Shown here in pieces: positions 1 to 5,849 of a stretch of DNA of 7,063 nucleotides. This DNA is from Deinococcus sp. (GTDB taxonomy: Bacteria; Deinococcota; Deinococci; Deinococcales; Deinococcaceae). Position 1 is the stretch's first letter. The number at the start of each line of letters is the position of its first letter. Below the pieces are notes generated by a model that saw only the letters and a list, made by a program, of their open reading frames with translations, was not told the DNA's origin and searched no databases. The stretch is from positions 1 through 7,063 of the forward strand of contig NZ_JANYGJ010000076.1 of assembly GCF_025362455.1 (NCBI RefSeq), written 5' to 3'. Position numbers and translations under genes: made by a program.

Positions 1-21
1 CCACACTGCTTCAGTCCCGCC

Positions 22-774
22 TCAGCCCTGCGCCGCGTCCCCGACCACTTGGCCGTCCCGAACGGTAATCAGCCGCTTCGCCCGCGCCCCCACCGCGAGG
101 TCGTGCGTCACCACGATCAAGCTGGTGCCGCCGCCGTGCAGGCCCGACAGCAACTCCATGATCCGCTCGCCCGCTTCCTGATTGAGGTTGCCGGTCGGCT
201 CGTCGGCCAGCAGCAGGGTCGGGTTGGTGACCAGGGCGCGGGCGATGGCGACGCGCTGCTGTTCGCCGCCAGACATCTGGGCCGGAAGGTGGCGCTCGCG
301 GGCCGACAGGCCCATCTGCTCCAGCCGAAGCCGGGCACGCTCACGGCGCTCTTTTTTATTCACCCCGGCGTAGGTCAGCGGCAATTCAACGTTGTCCAGC
401 GCGGTCAGTTCGGGAAACAGGTTGTACGCCTGGAACACGAAGCCGAAGTGCCGGTTGCGAATGCGGGCCTGTTCCTTGTCGCCGAGAGCGGTGATGTCGT
501 GCCCTTCGAGTTCGTAGGTGCCCTCGGTGGGCTGGTCGAGCGCCCCCAGAATTTGCAGCAACGTGGATTTACCGCTGCCGGAAGTCCCCATGATGGCGAC
601 GTATTCGCCGCGCATGACGGTCAGGCTCACATTGTCGAGGGCGGTGACAATCGTGTCGCCCAGGGCGTAGCGCTTGGAAACGCCCGTGAGCTGCACCATC
701 GGCGCGGCGCCAGGACTGGTTGAGGCGTCTGGCACGGGTTGTGGGGTGGATGCGGGCGCTGGTGTGGCGGTCAT
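22..774 (-). CDS. ABC transporter ATP-binding protein, MacB/LolD/YknY class
   Basis: A 250-residue nucleotide-binding subunit that would power the permeases from the cytoplasmic face. All core motifs are present: Walker A GTSGSGKST (63-71), Q-loop Gln115 in FVFQAYNL, signature MSGGEQQR (167-174), Walker B LLLADEPTGNL (187-197, with Asp191 and catalytic Glu192) and switch His224. The class is recognisable from ADEPTGNL, FVFQAYNLFPELTALDNVELPL and VTHD, shared by LolD, FtsE-like and MacB ATPases. Unlike MacB it is not fused to a permease. The residue after GNL is Asn198 (codon AAT) where the D-loop normally carries Asp. A 25-residue Pro/Ala/Ser/Thr-rich leader precedes the domain. A start at Met26 (base 699) would remove it but has no good ribosome site, whereas the ATG at 774 has GGAGG six bases upstream and an ATGA overlap with the adaptor. 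It is the only ATPase in the window and presumably serves both permease pairs. Confidence 0.97.
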   Translation of the reverse strand: MTATPAPASTPQPVPDASTSPGAAPMVQLTGVSKRYALGDTIVTALDNVSLTVMRGEYVAIMGTSGSGKSTLLQILGALDQPTEGTYELEGHDITALGDKEQARIRNRHFGFVFQAYNLFPELTALDNVELPLTYAGVNKKERRERARLRLEQMGLSARERHLPAQMSGGEQQRVAIARALVTNPTLLLADEPTGNLNQEAGERIMELLSGLHGGGTSLIVVTHDLAVGARAKRLITVRDGQVVGDAAQG

Positions 775-2159
775 GGCTGGCCTCCGGAGTTGGATGCGGC
801 GCCGATCTCTCCACTCTTGGGCGCCTGGATGGTGGGCTGGTCCTTGAACGATTCGTAACTGCTGGTGATGACCCGCTCACCAACCTGTAGGCCGCTGCGA
901 ACCTCGACCTGGGTGTCATTCTGGGCACCGAAACTGACTTCCCGGCGCTCGGCTTTTTCCGCGTTCAGCACGTAGGCCAGCGCCTCGCCGCCGGTACTCA
1001 GGAAGGCGGCGCGGGGCAGGGTCAGCACGCCTTTGTGGTTCGCCACCCGCACTTCCACGCTGGCGCTGCTGCCCAGCCGCAATCCCGCTGGCAACTGCTT
1101 GAAGGCCGCCTCCGCCTGCACGGTGGGGCCGGTCTGGGTGTTGCCTGACCCTGAGCCCGCGCTGGCCTGGGTCGCCACCCGCACGATCTCGCCGGGATAA
1201 GTCTGCTCGCCGACGGTAATCTTGGCCGCCTGGCCGACTTTGACCCGCCCGGCCAGCGCCTCACCGAGTTGCAGCACCACACTGACCTGCTTCAGGCTGG
1301 CGACGTTCAGCGCCACACTCCCCGCCGTGACCCGCTGCCCTGGCTTGAGGGCCAGGTCGCTGACTCGCCCGGCGATGGGTGAGCGCAGGTTCAGCCGCGC
1401 CAGGGCAGCTTCGGCGCGTTTCAGATCGTCCCGGACGGCCTGCAATTTCAGCACCCCGGCATTCTTCGCGTCCTGCACGGCGCCCTGGGCCTCGCGGCGC
1501 TTGCCTTCCGCCGTCTGGATGGCCCGCTCGGCGTCTCCGGCCTTCACCTGGGCGGTATTCAGATCGAGTTGCGAGACGCCGCCGATGGCGTAGAGGTTCT
1601 GAGCGCTGCTGAGGGCCAGCCGGGCGGCGGGCAGCGCGGCGGCGGCGGCCTGCTGCGCCCGCCCGGCCTCGCTCAGCGCACTCTGAGCGGTGCGGACGGC
1701 CCCGGCCTGGGTGTCCTGGGCGACCAGCAGGGCGTCACGGGCCTTGACGCGGGCGGCTTCGAGGTCGGGGCTGGCCAGGCGGGCAAGCAGTTGCCCGGCC
1801 TGCACGTCCTGTCCGGCCTGCACCAGCACGCTCTGTACCGTGCCCTCAGTCAGCGGCGAAACCGGGCGCACGTCGCCGCTGCTCAGCGTCCCCACCGTGA
1901 TTTCCGTCTCGATCAGGTCGGCCTTCTGGACGGTGGCGGCCTGGTACGAGCGCAGCGTGTAGACATTCGTGCGGGGCCGCAGCAGCAGCAGGGCGCCGCC
2001 CGCCAGCACGAGCACGGCCAGCAGACTGTAGATGAGTAACGGCCACTGGCTGCGCGGCTTGTCGGCCTTGAGTCTGGGCGTGCCCGGCGCGCTGGACGCC
2101 CGGCGCTTGGGTCCGCGCACCTGCACGATGGGTTCGGGTGTGGGCCTGGGGTCGGTCAT
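771..2159 (-). CDS. Periplasmic adaptor / membrane fusion protein (HlyD/RND, MacA-like)
   Basis: A 462-residue adaptor that would link the permeases to the outer envelope or to an outer channel. Domain order: a cytoplasmic Pro/Arg/Lys-rich tail (1-39), one membrane helix (about 40-60, no lipobox cysteine, so a membrane anchor rather than a lipoprotein), the first half of the lipoyl-like barrel-sandwich (about 102-128, EGTVQSVLVQAGQDVQAG), a long Ala/Gln-rich coiled-coil hairpin (about 132-256), the second lipoyl half (about 257-289, RSPIAGRVSDLALKPG), a beta-barrel (about 290-375) with a Gly/Ser loop near 332-345, and a membrane-proximal domain (about 376-440). The hairpin turn near 185-200 (YAIGGVSQLDLNTAQ) resembles the tip of MacA/AcrA. 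It keeps Leu189 and Ser196 at the spacing of the TolC-docking RLS motif but has Ser185 where Arg is expected. The ATG at 2159 has AAAGGA eight bases upstream. Its TGA overlaps the ATPase start as ATGA, so the two are translationally coupled. Confidence 0.94.
   Translation of the reverse strand: MTDPRPTPEPIVQVRGPKRRASSAPGTPRLKADKPRSQWPLLIYSLLAVLVLAGGALLLLRPRTNVYTLRSYQAATVQKADLIETEITVGTLSSGDVRPVSPLTEGTVQSVLVQAGQDVQAGQLLARLASPDLEAARVKARDALLVAQDTQAGAVRTAQSALSEAGRAQQAAAAALPAARLALSSAQNLYAIGGVSQLDLNTAQVKAGDAERAIQTAEGKRREAQGAVQDAKNAGVLKLQAVRDDLKRAEAALARLNLRSPIAGRVSDLALKPGQRVTAGSVALNVASLKQVSVVLQLGEALAGRVKVGQAAKITVGEQTYPGEIVRVATQASAGSGSGNTQTGPTVQAEAAFKQLPAGLRLGSSASVEVRVANHKGVLTLPRAAFLSTGGEALAYVLNAEKAERREVSFGAQNDTQVEVRSGLQVGERVITSSYESFKDQPTIQAPKSGEIGAASNSGGQP
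781..785 (-). promoter_or_regulatory. Shine-Dalgarno site of the ATPase gene
   Basis: GGAGG lies six bases before the ATG at 774, within the last codons of the adaptor gene. With the ATGA stop/start overlap it indicates translational coupling and fixes the ATPase start at 774 rather than 699. Confidence 0.85.
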
Positions 2160-2167
2160 GAAGGCAG

Positions 2168-2173
2168 TCCTTT
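2168..2173 (-). promoter_or_regulatory. Shine-Dalgarno site of the adaptor gene
   Basis: The mRNA reads AAAGGA eight bases before the ATG at 2159, within the 37-base gap after P4. I see no convincing -35/-10 pair or hairpin in this gap, so it looks like a ribosome site only. Confidence 0.8.
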
Positions 2174-2196
2174 GAACGTTGAAGTCACAATCGGGT

Positions 2197-3405
2197 TCAC
2201 AGTGCCCTCAGCGCCTCGGTGGGCCGGATGCGGGTGCTGGAAAGCGCTGGAACCAGGCCGAACAGCAGATTCAGACTCAAGAATAAGCCCATCACCGACC
2301 ATCCCAGTCCGGGCGTGACAGCTAACGTGGCGCCGCCCAGCAGGGTGCTGAAGGTGCCGTTGAGGACAGGTGCGAGCAGCCACGCCAGCCCTACGCCGAT
2401 CAGGCTACCCGTCAGGGTGGTCAGGCTGGATTCGAGCAGCAGCCCGGTCACGATCTGCCCCCGCGTGGCCCCGATGGCGCGGCGCATGCCGATGTCACGG
2501 GTGCGCTCGTTCACGCTGACTAGCAAGGCCGAGAGCACACCCAGCGAGCTGACGATGAGCGTGAGGGCGGCGATGGTGTAGTAGGAGCGCAGCAGGGGGA
2601 GGTTGACGGTGCCCGACTGCCCGTACTGGTCATCCACCGAACCGAAATAGAATCCCGGCTTACCGTCATCCAGGAGCGGCTTGAGCGTGGTGTTGTGCCG
2701 GTAGAGTTGCTGGGCGGCCACCAGGAGCTGCGCCTTGGCCTCGCTCAGCCGTCCGGGGCGGGCCAGGACGATCAACTTGGACGCTTCGGGGAAGGACGTG
2801 CGGGGCGTGAACACCGGGCGGGCCACGCCTTCGCGGCCCGTGGTGGCGGCCTCGGACACGCCCACGATGCGGAAGGGTTCCGGCACCCGCCCAGCGGCAT
2901 CCGAGGCGAGTTTGAAGCGCCGACCAACCACATCTTCCTGACCAAACAACAACAGAGCCAGGTCAGCGCTGATGACCGCCACATGGGCCTGAGCCTGCGC
3001 GTCCTTGGCCGAAAAATACGTACCGTGCAGCAGCCTCAGGCCGGTCAGGGCCGCGTATTCAGGACCGGTCTGCTGGAAACCGGCCAGGCGGTAGCGGGCG
3101 GAGCCCACCTCGGCATATTCATAACTTTCGCCGCCCACCTGTTCGAGCTGCTGCACATCAGGAGCGAGCTTCATGAGCCTGGGCAGATCGGATGGCATGA
3201 ACAGCCAGACGAACAGCCGCCCTGAAGTGCCGATCTGACCGGCCCCGAAGAGCGTCAGGTCCTGCGAGAAGGTGGCCGAGCGCCCCTGTGCGAACGCCAG
3301 CGCCAACGCCAGCGTGACCACCGCCGCCCCGACCAGCGCCTGAAGCAGTGCGATCACCGAGCGCACAGGGTGGGCACGCAGGGTCGTCCAGACCGAACTA
3401 AGCAC
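2197..3405 (-). CDS. P4: FtsX/MacB-type ABC transporter permease, paralogue of P2
   Basis: A 402-residue permease, paralogous to P2. Layout: helix 1 (about 16-38), an extracytoplasmic MacB_PCD-like domain (39-274) with LHGTYFSAKD, VAVISADLALLLFG and FRIVGV, then helices at about 275-297, 321-345 and 366-389, ending IRPTEALRAL. The canonical coupling-loop sequence ERTRDIGMRRAIGATR occupies 300-315. Residues 275-303 are identical to P2 280-308, a run of 29 residues covering helix 2 and the start of the loop, while the outer domains differ at most positions. The GTG start at 3405 has GGAGG six bases upstream, embedded in the last codons of P3, and the two genes share the 8 bases GTGCTTAG. The stop is followed by a 37-base gap to the adaptor gene, the longest intergenic space in the window. 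Probable heterodimer partner of P3; the exported substrate cannot be inferred. Confidence 0.93.
   Translation of the reverse strand: MLSSVWTTLRAHPVRSVIALLQALVGAAVVTLALALAFAQGRSATFSQDLTLFGAGQIGTSGRLFVWLFMPSDLPRLMKLAPDVQQLEQVGGESYEYAEVGSARYRLAGFQQTGPEYAALTGLRLLHGTYFSAKDAQAQAHVAVISADLALLLFGQEDVVGRRFKLASDAAGRVPEPFRIVGVSEAATTGREGVARPVFTPRTSFPEASKLIVLARPGRLSEAKAQLLVAAQQLYRHNTTLKPLLDDGKPGFYFGSVDDQYGQSGTVNLPLLRSYYTIAALTLIVSSLGVLSALLVSVNERTRDIGMRRAIGATRGQIVTGLLLESSLTTLTGSLIGVGLAWLLAPVLNGTFSTLLGGATLAVTPGLGWSVMGLFLSLNLLFGLVPALSSTRIRPTEALRAL
2451..2486 (-). repeat. 36-base exact repeat, copy in P4
   Basis: Exact match to 4880-4915 in P2, encoding the same coupling-loop residues (308-318 of P4). It may reflect gene conversion between the paralogues, or simply strong codon preference on an invariant motif. 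Confidence 0.85.
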
Positions 3406-4618
3406 GCAGCGCCTCCGCTGGGCGTACCCGTGACGCCTGAATGGCCGGGACCAGCCCGAACAGCACGCTCAGCAGCAGCGAGCCGAGCATCACGCCGCCC
3501 AGCACCAACGGCTCCAGAGTCAGCCAGCCCGCATAGGGTCCGCTGACGCCCCGACCCATCCACCAGACCAGCCCGGCAGCGGCCAGGCCGCCCAGGGCGC
3601 TTCCGACGCCGCCGAGCAGCACCACTTCTCCGAGATACTGCCCCCGCAGGCGTGCCCGGCTGGCCCCCAGCGCGGCGGCCATGCCCAGTTGCCGGGTGCG
3701 TGAGGAGACCCGGCCCAGCATCAGCGCCAGGATGCTCAGACTGGCGATCAGCAGGCCGCCCACGCCCAGCAGAGCCAGCGACAGGGCGCTCAGCCGGGCA
3801 GCGCGGCCCACAGCGGCCCGCTGCACCAGGTTGCTGGACACGCTGACCCGCTCACTCCAGCGTGCCCGCGCTGCCCGGCCCAGTTGCTCGGCAGCCTGCG
3901 CGTCGCGGCCCGGCAGGGGCAGGAACCGGAGGGTGGAGAGCGGCGGCTGGAGAATGTTCATGCCGCTTTGCTGAATACCGGTGGAGCCGTAGGGCACCAG
4001 GCCGAGTGCGCCAAATTGAGTCTGATCCGCCGAGCGAAACAGGTTCTGGTCGCCTTCCGGCACCCGTAAGACGCCGACGACCTTGAAGTTTTGCAGCTCC
4101 TGGCCCACCGCCGACTGGCCCGGAAACAGGGTGCGGGCAGCGTACTCAGTGAGCACCACCACCGGGCGCTGGGCTTTGTAGTCGGCGGCGCCGGGCAGGC
4201 TGCCGACCATCAGTTCCACTTTCAGGGCATTGAAATAGTCGCTGGTGACCATGCTCACGTCCAGTCCTCTGCTCCGGTCTCCAATATTCACGCTTTCCGC
4301 CAGGTAGGCGACTTGAACGTCCGGCGCCTGGACTCCCAGCTTGGCGAGATCGGCCTCATCCATCACCACTGCGCCGTCCCCTGGCAGCCCGACGCGAACG
4401 GCAACCGGCGCACCCGGCTGGTCCAGGCCGATGTCGGTGTCGTTGATCTGTACGCGCAGTTCGTGACCACTTATCCCTGAGCCGCCGAGGTCTCGCGTCA
4501 GGCCCGGCCAGGCTGCTGACAGCACCAGACCGCTGAGCGCCGCCCCGAAGCCGATGGTCAGCACCAGCAGCGAACTTTCCAGGGGCCGGGAACGCACCGT
4601 CTTTAGAGACTGGGTCAT
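3398..4618 (-). CDS. P3: FtsX/MacB-type ABC transporter permease, paralogue of P1
   Basis: A 406-residue permease, paralogous to P1 over its whole length. It has helix 1 (about 16-37), an extracytoplasmic domain (about 40-275, including DYKAQRPVVVLTEYA and FKVVGVLRVPEG), then helices at about 278-301, 330-353 and 369-391, and the C-terminus RVRPAEALRA. The loop after helix 2 is SRTRQLGMAAALGASR (306-321), altered in the same way as in P1. In the window from helix 2 into helix 3, 45 of 58 residues match P1 by my hand count. The ATG at 4618 is the better start: it sits four bases after the P2 stop, has AAGGA seven bases upstream, and the resulting MTQSLKTVRSRPLES aligns with P1. An ATG at 4672 in the same frame would overlap P2 by 50 bases and add an 18-residue Cys/Arg/Pro-rich leader with no counterpart. 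Its TAG stop overlaps P4 by 8 bases. Probably pairs with P4; this pairing is inferred. Confidence 0.93.
   Translation of the reverse strand: MTQSLKTVRSRPLESSLLVLTIGFGAALSGLVLSAAWPGLTRDLGGSGISGHELRVQINDTDIGLDQPGAPVAVRVGLPGDGAVVMDEADLAKLGVQAPDVQVAYLAESVNIGDRSRGLDVSMVTSDYFNALKVELMVGSLPGAADYKAQRPVVVLTEYAARTLFPGQSAVGQELQNFKVVGVLRVPEGDQNLFRSADQTQFGALGLVPYGSTGIQQSGMNILQPPLSTLRFLPLPGRDAQAAEQLGRAARARWSERVSVSSNLVQRAAVGRAARLSALSLALLGVGGLLIASLSILALMLGRVSSRTRQLGMAAALGASRARLRGQYLGEVVLLGGVGSALGGLAAAGLVWWMGRGVSGPYAGWLTLEPLVLGGVMLGSLLLSVLFGLVPAIQASRVRPAEALRA
3412..3416 (-). promoter_or_regulatory. Shine-Dalgarno site of P4, inside the end of P3
   Basis: GGAGG lies six bases before the GTG at 3405, within the EALR codons of P3. 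The arrangement is the same as at the P1/P2 junction. Confidence 0.85.
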
Positions 4619-4622
4619 ACGC

Positions 4623-5849
4623 TCATCCTTGCACCCGCAGCGCCTCGGTGGGGCGCATCCGCGTGCTGGCAACGGCAGGCAGGAGGCCGAACAGCAGACT
4701 TAGGCCCACGAACAGGCCGATGACCGTCACCGCCAGGGTGGGCGTGATCTCCAGCGTGACACCGTTCAGGAGCGTGGCGAACAGTCCGGCCAGCGTCGGC
4801 GAGAGCAGCAGCGCCAGCCCGGTACCGACCAGGCTGCCGAGCAGGGTGGTCAGGCCGGTTTCGAGCAGCAGACTCACCCCGATCTGCCCCCGCGTGGCCC
4901 CGATGGCGCGGCGCAGTCCGAGTTCGCGGGTCCGCTCGTTGACGCTGACCAGCAGCGCCGAGAGCACGCCTAGCGAACTGACGATCAGGGTTAGGGCGGC
5001 GATGGTGTAGTAGGCGCGGAGCATGGTGGAGTTGGTGTTGCTGGGCATCCCCATTGGATTGGTCACGGAGGAGTAGAAAAAGCCGCTCTTGCCGCCCGTG
5101 GTAAAACTTTTGAGCTGGGAGTCGTTCTTGTATGACCGCCGGGCAGCCGCCAGAAGCTGTTCCTTGGCCTGGGCCAGCCGTCCGGGGCGAGCCACCATCA
5201 GGACGCTGCTGGCCTTGTTCCCCACCGTCTGCGCCACAGGCCGGATCAGCGGGCTGGCAATGCCCTGCTGGTTGGGCCGGGCCGCCTCGGTGACGCCCAC
5301 CACCCGGTAAGGCAGCGGCTTGCCACTGTCCGGACCACCGCCGCCCCCGATGATGCTGAGCGTTTCGCCCACGGCGTCCTCGCGGCCAAACAGGGCCAGC
5401 GCCGTATTGGCGGCGATCACCACCACTTTGCGGCCCTTCTCCACGTCCTGAGCATTGAAATAGCTGCCGTGCAGCACCTTCAGGCCGGTGATGGCGGCGT
5501 AGTCCGGGCCGGTGGCCTTGCTGTCGGAGAGCTTGTAGCGGTTTTGCCCCACGGCCAGATTGTCGATGAAGTCGTAGCCGAGCAGGTCGAGCTTGAGCAC
5601 GTCCGGAGCGAGCTTCTGGAATTTGGGCAGGTCGGCAGGCACGAACAGGCTAAACGAGGTCGAGCCCGTTTTGGTGCTGAATCCGGCGGTCAGCAAGGTC
5701 AGGTCCGAGGAGGTGTTGGCCGCCCGGTTCTGGGTAAAGGCCAGCGCCAGCGCCAGCGTGACCACCAGGGCGCCGACCAGCGCCTGAAGCAGCGCAATGA
5801 CGGTGCGGGTCGGGCGGGCACGCAGCGACTTCCAGACCGAGCTAAGCAC
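4623..5849 (-). CDS. P2: FtsX/MacB-type ABC transporter permease (canonical partner)
   Basis: A 408-residue permease, inferred partner of P1. Layout: membrane helix 1 (about 16-38, with the LALALAF run), an extracytoplasmic MacB_PCD-like domain (39-279) with the family pattern LHGSYFNAQD, VVVIA, LALFG and YRVVGV, then helices at about 280-302, 326-350 and 368-392, ending in MRPTEALR. The cytoplasmic loop after helix 2 is the canonical ERTRELGLRRAIGATR (305-320), which in MacB-like proteins lies on the cytoplasmic face near the ATPase. I chose the GTG start at 5849 because it aligns exactly with the P4 start (both LSSVW), has GGAGG six bases upstream and gives an 8-base overlap with P1. The frame remains open to an ATG at 5897, but that would add 16 Arg/Cys-rich residues with no counterpart in P4. 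An insertion with five consecutive glycines (168-172) lies in the outer domain and is absent from P4. Substrate unknown. Confidence 0.93.
   Translation of the reverse strand: MLSSVWKSLRARPTRTVIALLQALVGALVVTLALALAFTQNRAANTSSDLTLLTAGFSTKTGSTSFSLFVPADLPKFQKLAPDVLKLDLLGYDFIDNLAVGQNRYKLSDSKATGPDYAAITGLKVLHGSYFNAQDVEKGRKVVVIAANTALALFGREDAVGETLSIIGGGGGPDSGKPLPYRVVGVTEAARPNQQGIASPLIRPVAQTVGNKASSVLMVARPGRLAQAKEQLLAAARRSYKNDSQLKSFTTGGKSGFFYSSVTNPMGMPSNTNSTMLRAYYTIAALTLIVSSLGVLSALLVSVNERTRELGLRRAIGATRGQIGVSLLLETGLTTLLGSLVGTGLALLLSPTLAGLFATLLNGVTLEITPTLAVTVIGLFVGLSLLFGLLPAVASTRMRPTEALRVQG
4626..4630 (-). promoter_or_regulatory. Shine-Dalgarno site of P3, at the P2 stop
   Basis: The mRNA reads AAGGA seven bases before the ATG at 4618, overlapping the last sense codons and stop of P2 (CAAGGATGA). 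It supports the 4618 start and likely reinitiation by ribosomes finishing P2. Confidence 0.8.
4880..4915 (-). repeat. 36-base exact repeat, copy in P2
   Basis: These 36 bases are identical to 2451-2486 in P4 and encode RRAIGATRGQI of the cytoplasmic coupling loop plus flanking bases. Identity stops at both ends in the two genes. Flanking sequence, although strongly conserved in protein, carries several synonymous changes. Confidence 0.85.

Larger units (their letters stand above)
2197..4618 (-). repeat. Tandem permease module, copy 2 (P3-P4)
   Basis: Second copy of the two-gene permease module, matching 4623-7063. Conservation is concentrated in the membrane helices and the cytoplasmic loop after helix 2. 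The extracytoplasmic domains differ in sequence and by short insertions. The copies abut, with only 4 bases between the P2 stop and the P3 start. Confidence 0.9.

Noticed and set aside
1..21. Possible terminator after the ATPase stop
   Set aside because: Only 21 bases are available, with no visible stem-loop or T-run, so nothing can be supported.
49..723. 224-codon open frame on the plus strand
   Set aside because: It lies wholly antisense to the ATPase, which has every ABC motif. Long antisense frames are expected in GC-rich coding DNA, and its translation shows no recognisable domain.
22..774. Antimicrobial resistance assignment as macB
   Set aside because: The ATPase is a separate subunit without the MacB permease fusion, and this class exports many kinds of substrate. 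The sequence does not show macrolide specificity.
1626..1650. GCG/GCC-rich run in the adaptor, and CAG-type runs near 1979
   Set aside because: They encode the alanine-rich coiled coil and the leucine-rich membrane helix, and are ordinary for GC-rich DNA.
1569..2039. 156-codon plus-strand open frame opposite the adaptor
   Set aside because: It is antisense to a well-supported gene, its composition is Gly/Gln/Arg-rich noise, and nothing marks it as a real gene.
2160..2196. Possible promoter or operator in the 37-base gap (imperfect palindrome TTGAACGTTGAA and two TGTGA copies)
   Set aside because: The palindrome has a mismatched pair and a core of only six bases, there is no spaced -35/-10 pair, and one TGTGA contains the P4 stop codon. 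Chance is sufficient.
2695..3225. 176-codon plus-strand open frame opposite P4
   Set aside because: It is the antisense shadow of the P4 outer domain. P2, the paralogue, has only a partial similar frame at 5469-5939, explained by the conserved sense strand.
4619..4672. Upstream ATG extension of P3 (18 extra residues)
   Set aside because: It would overlap P2 by 50 bases and adds a Cys/Arg/Pro-rich leader unlike P1. The ATG at 4618 has AAGGA and aligns with P1.
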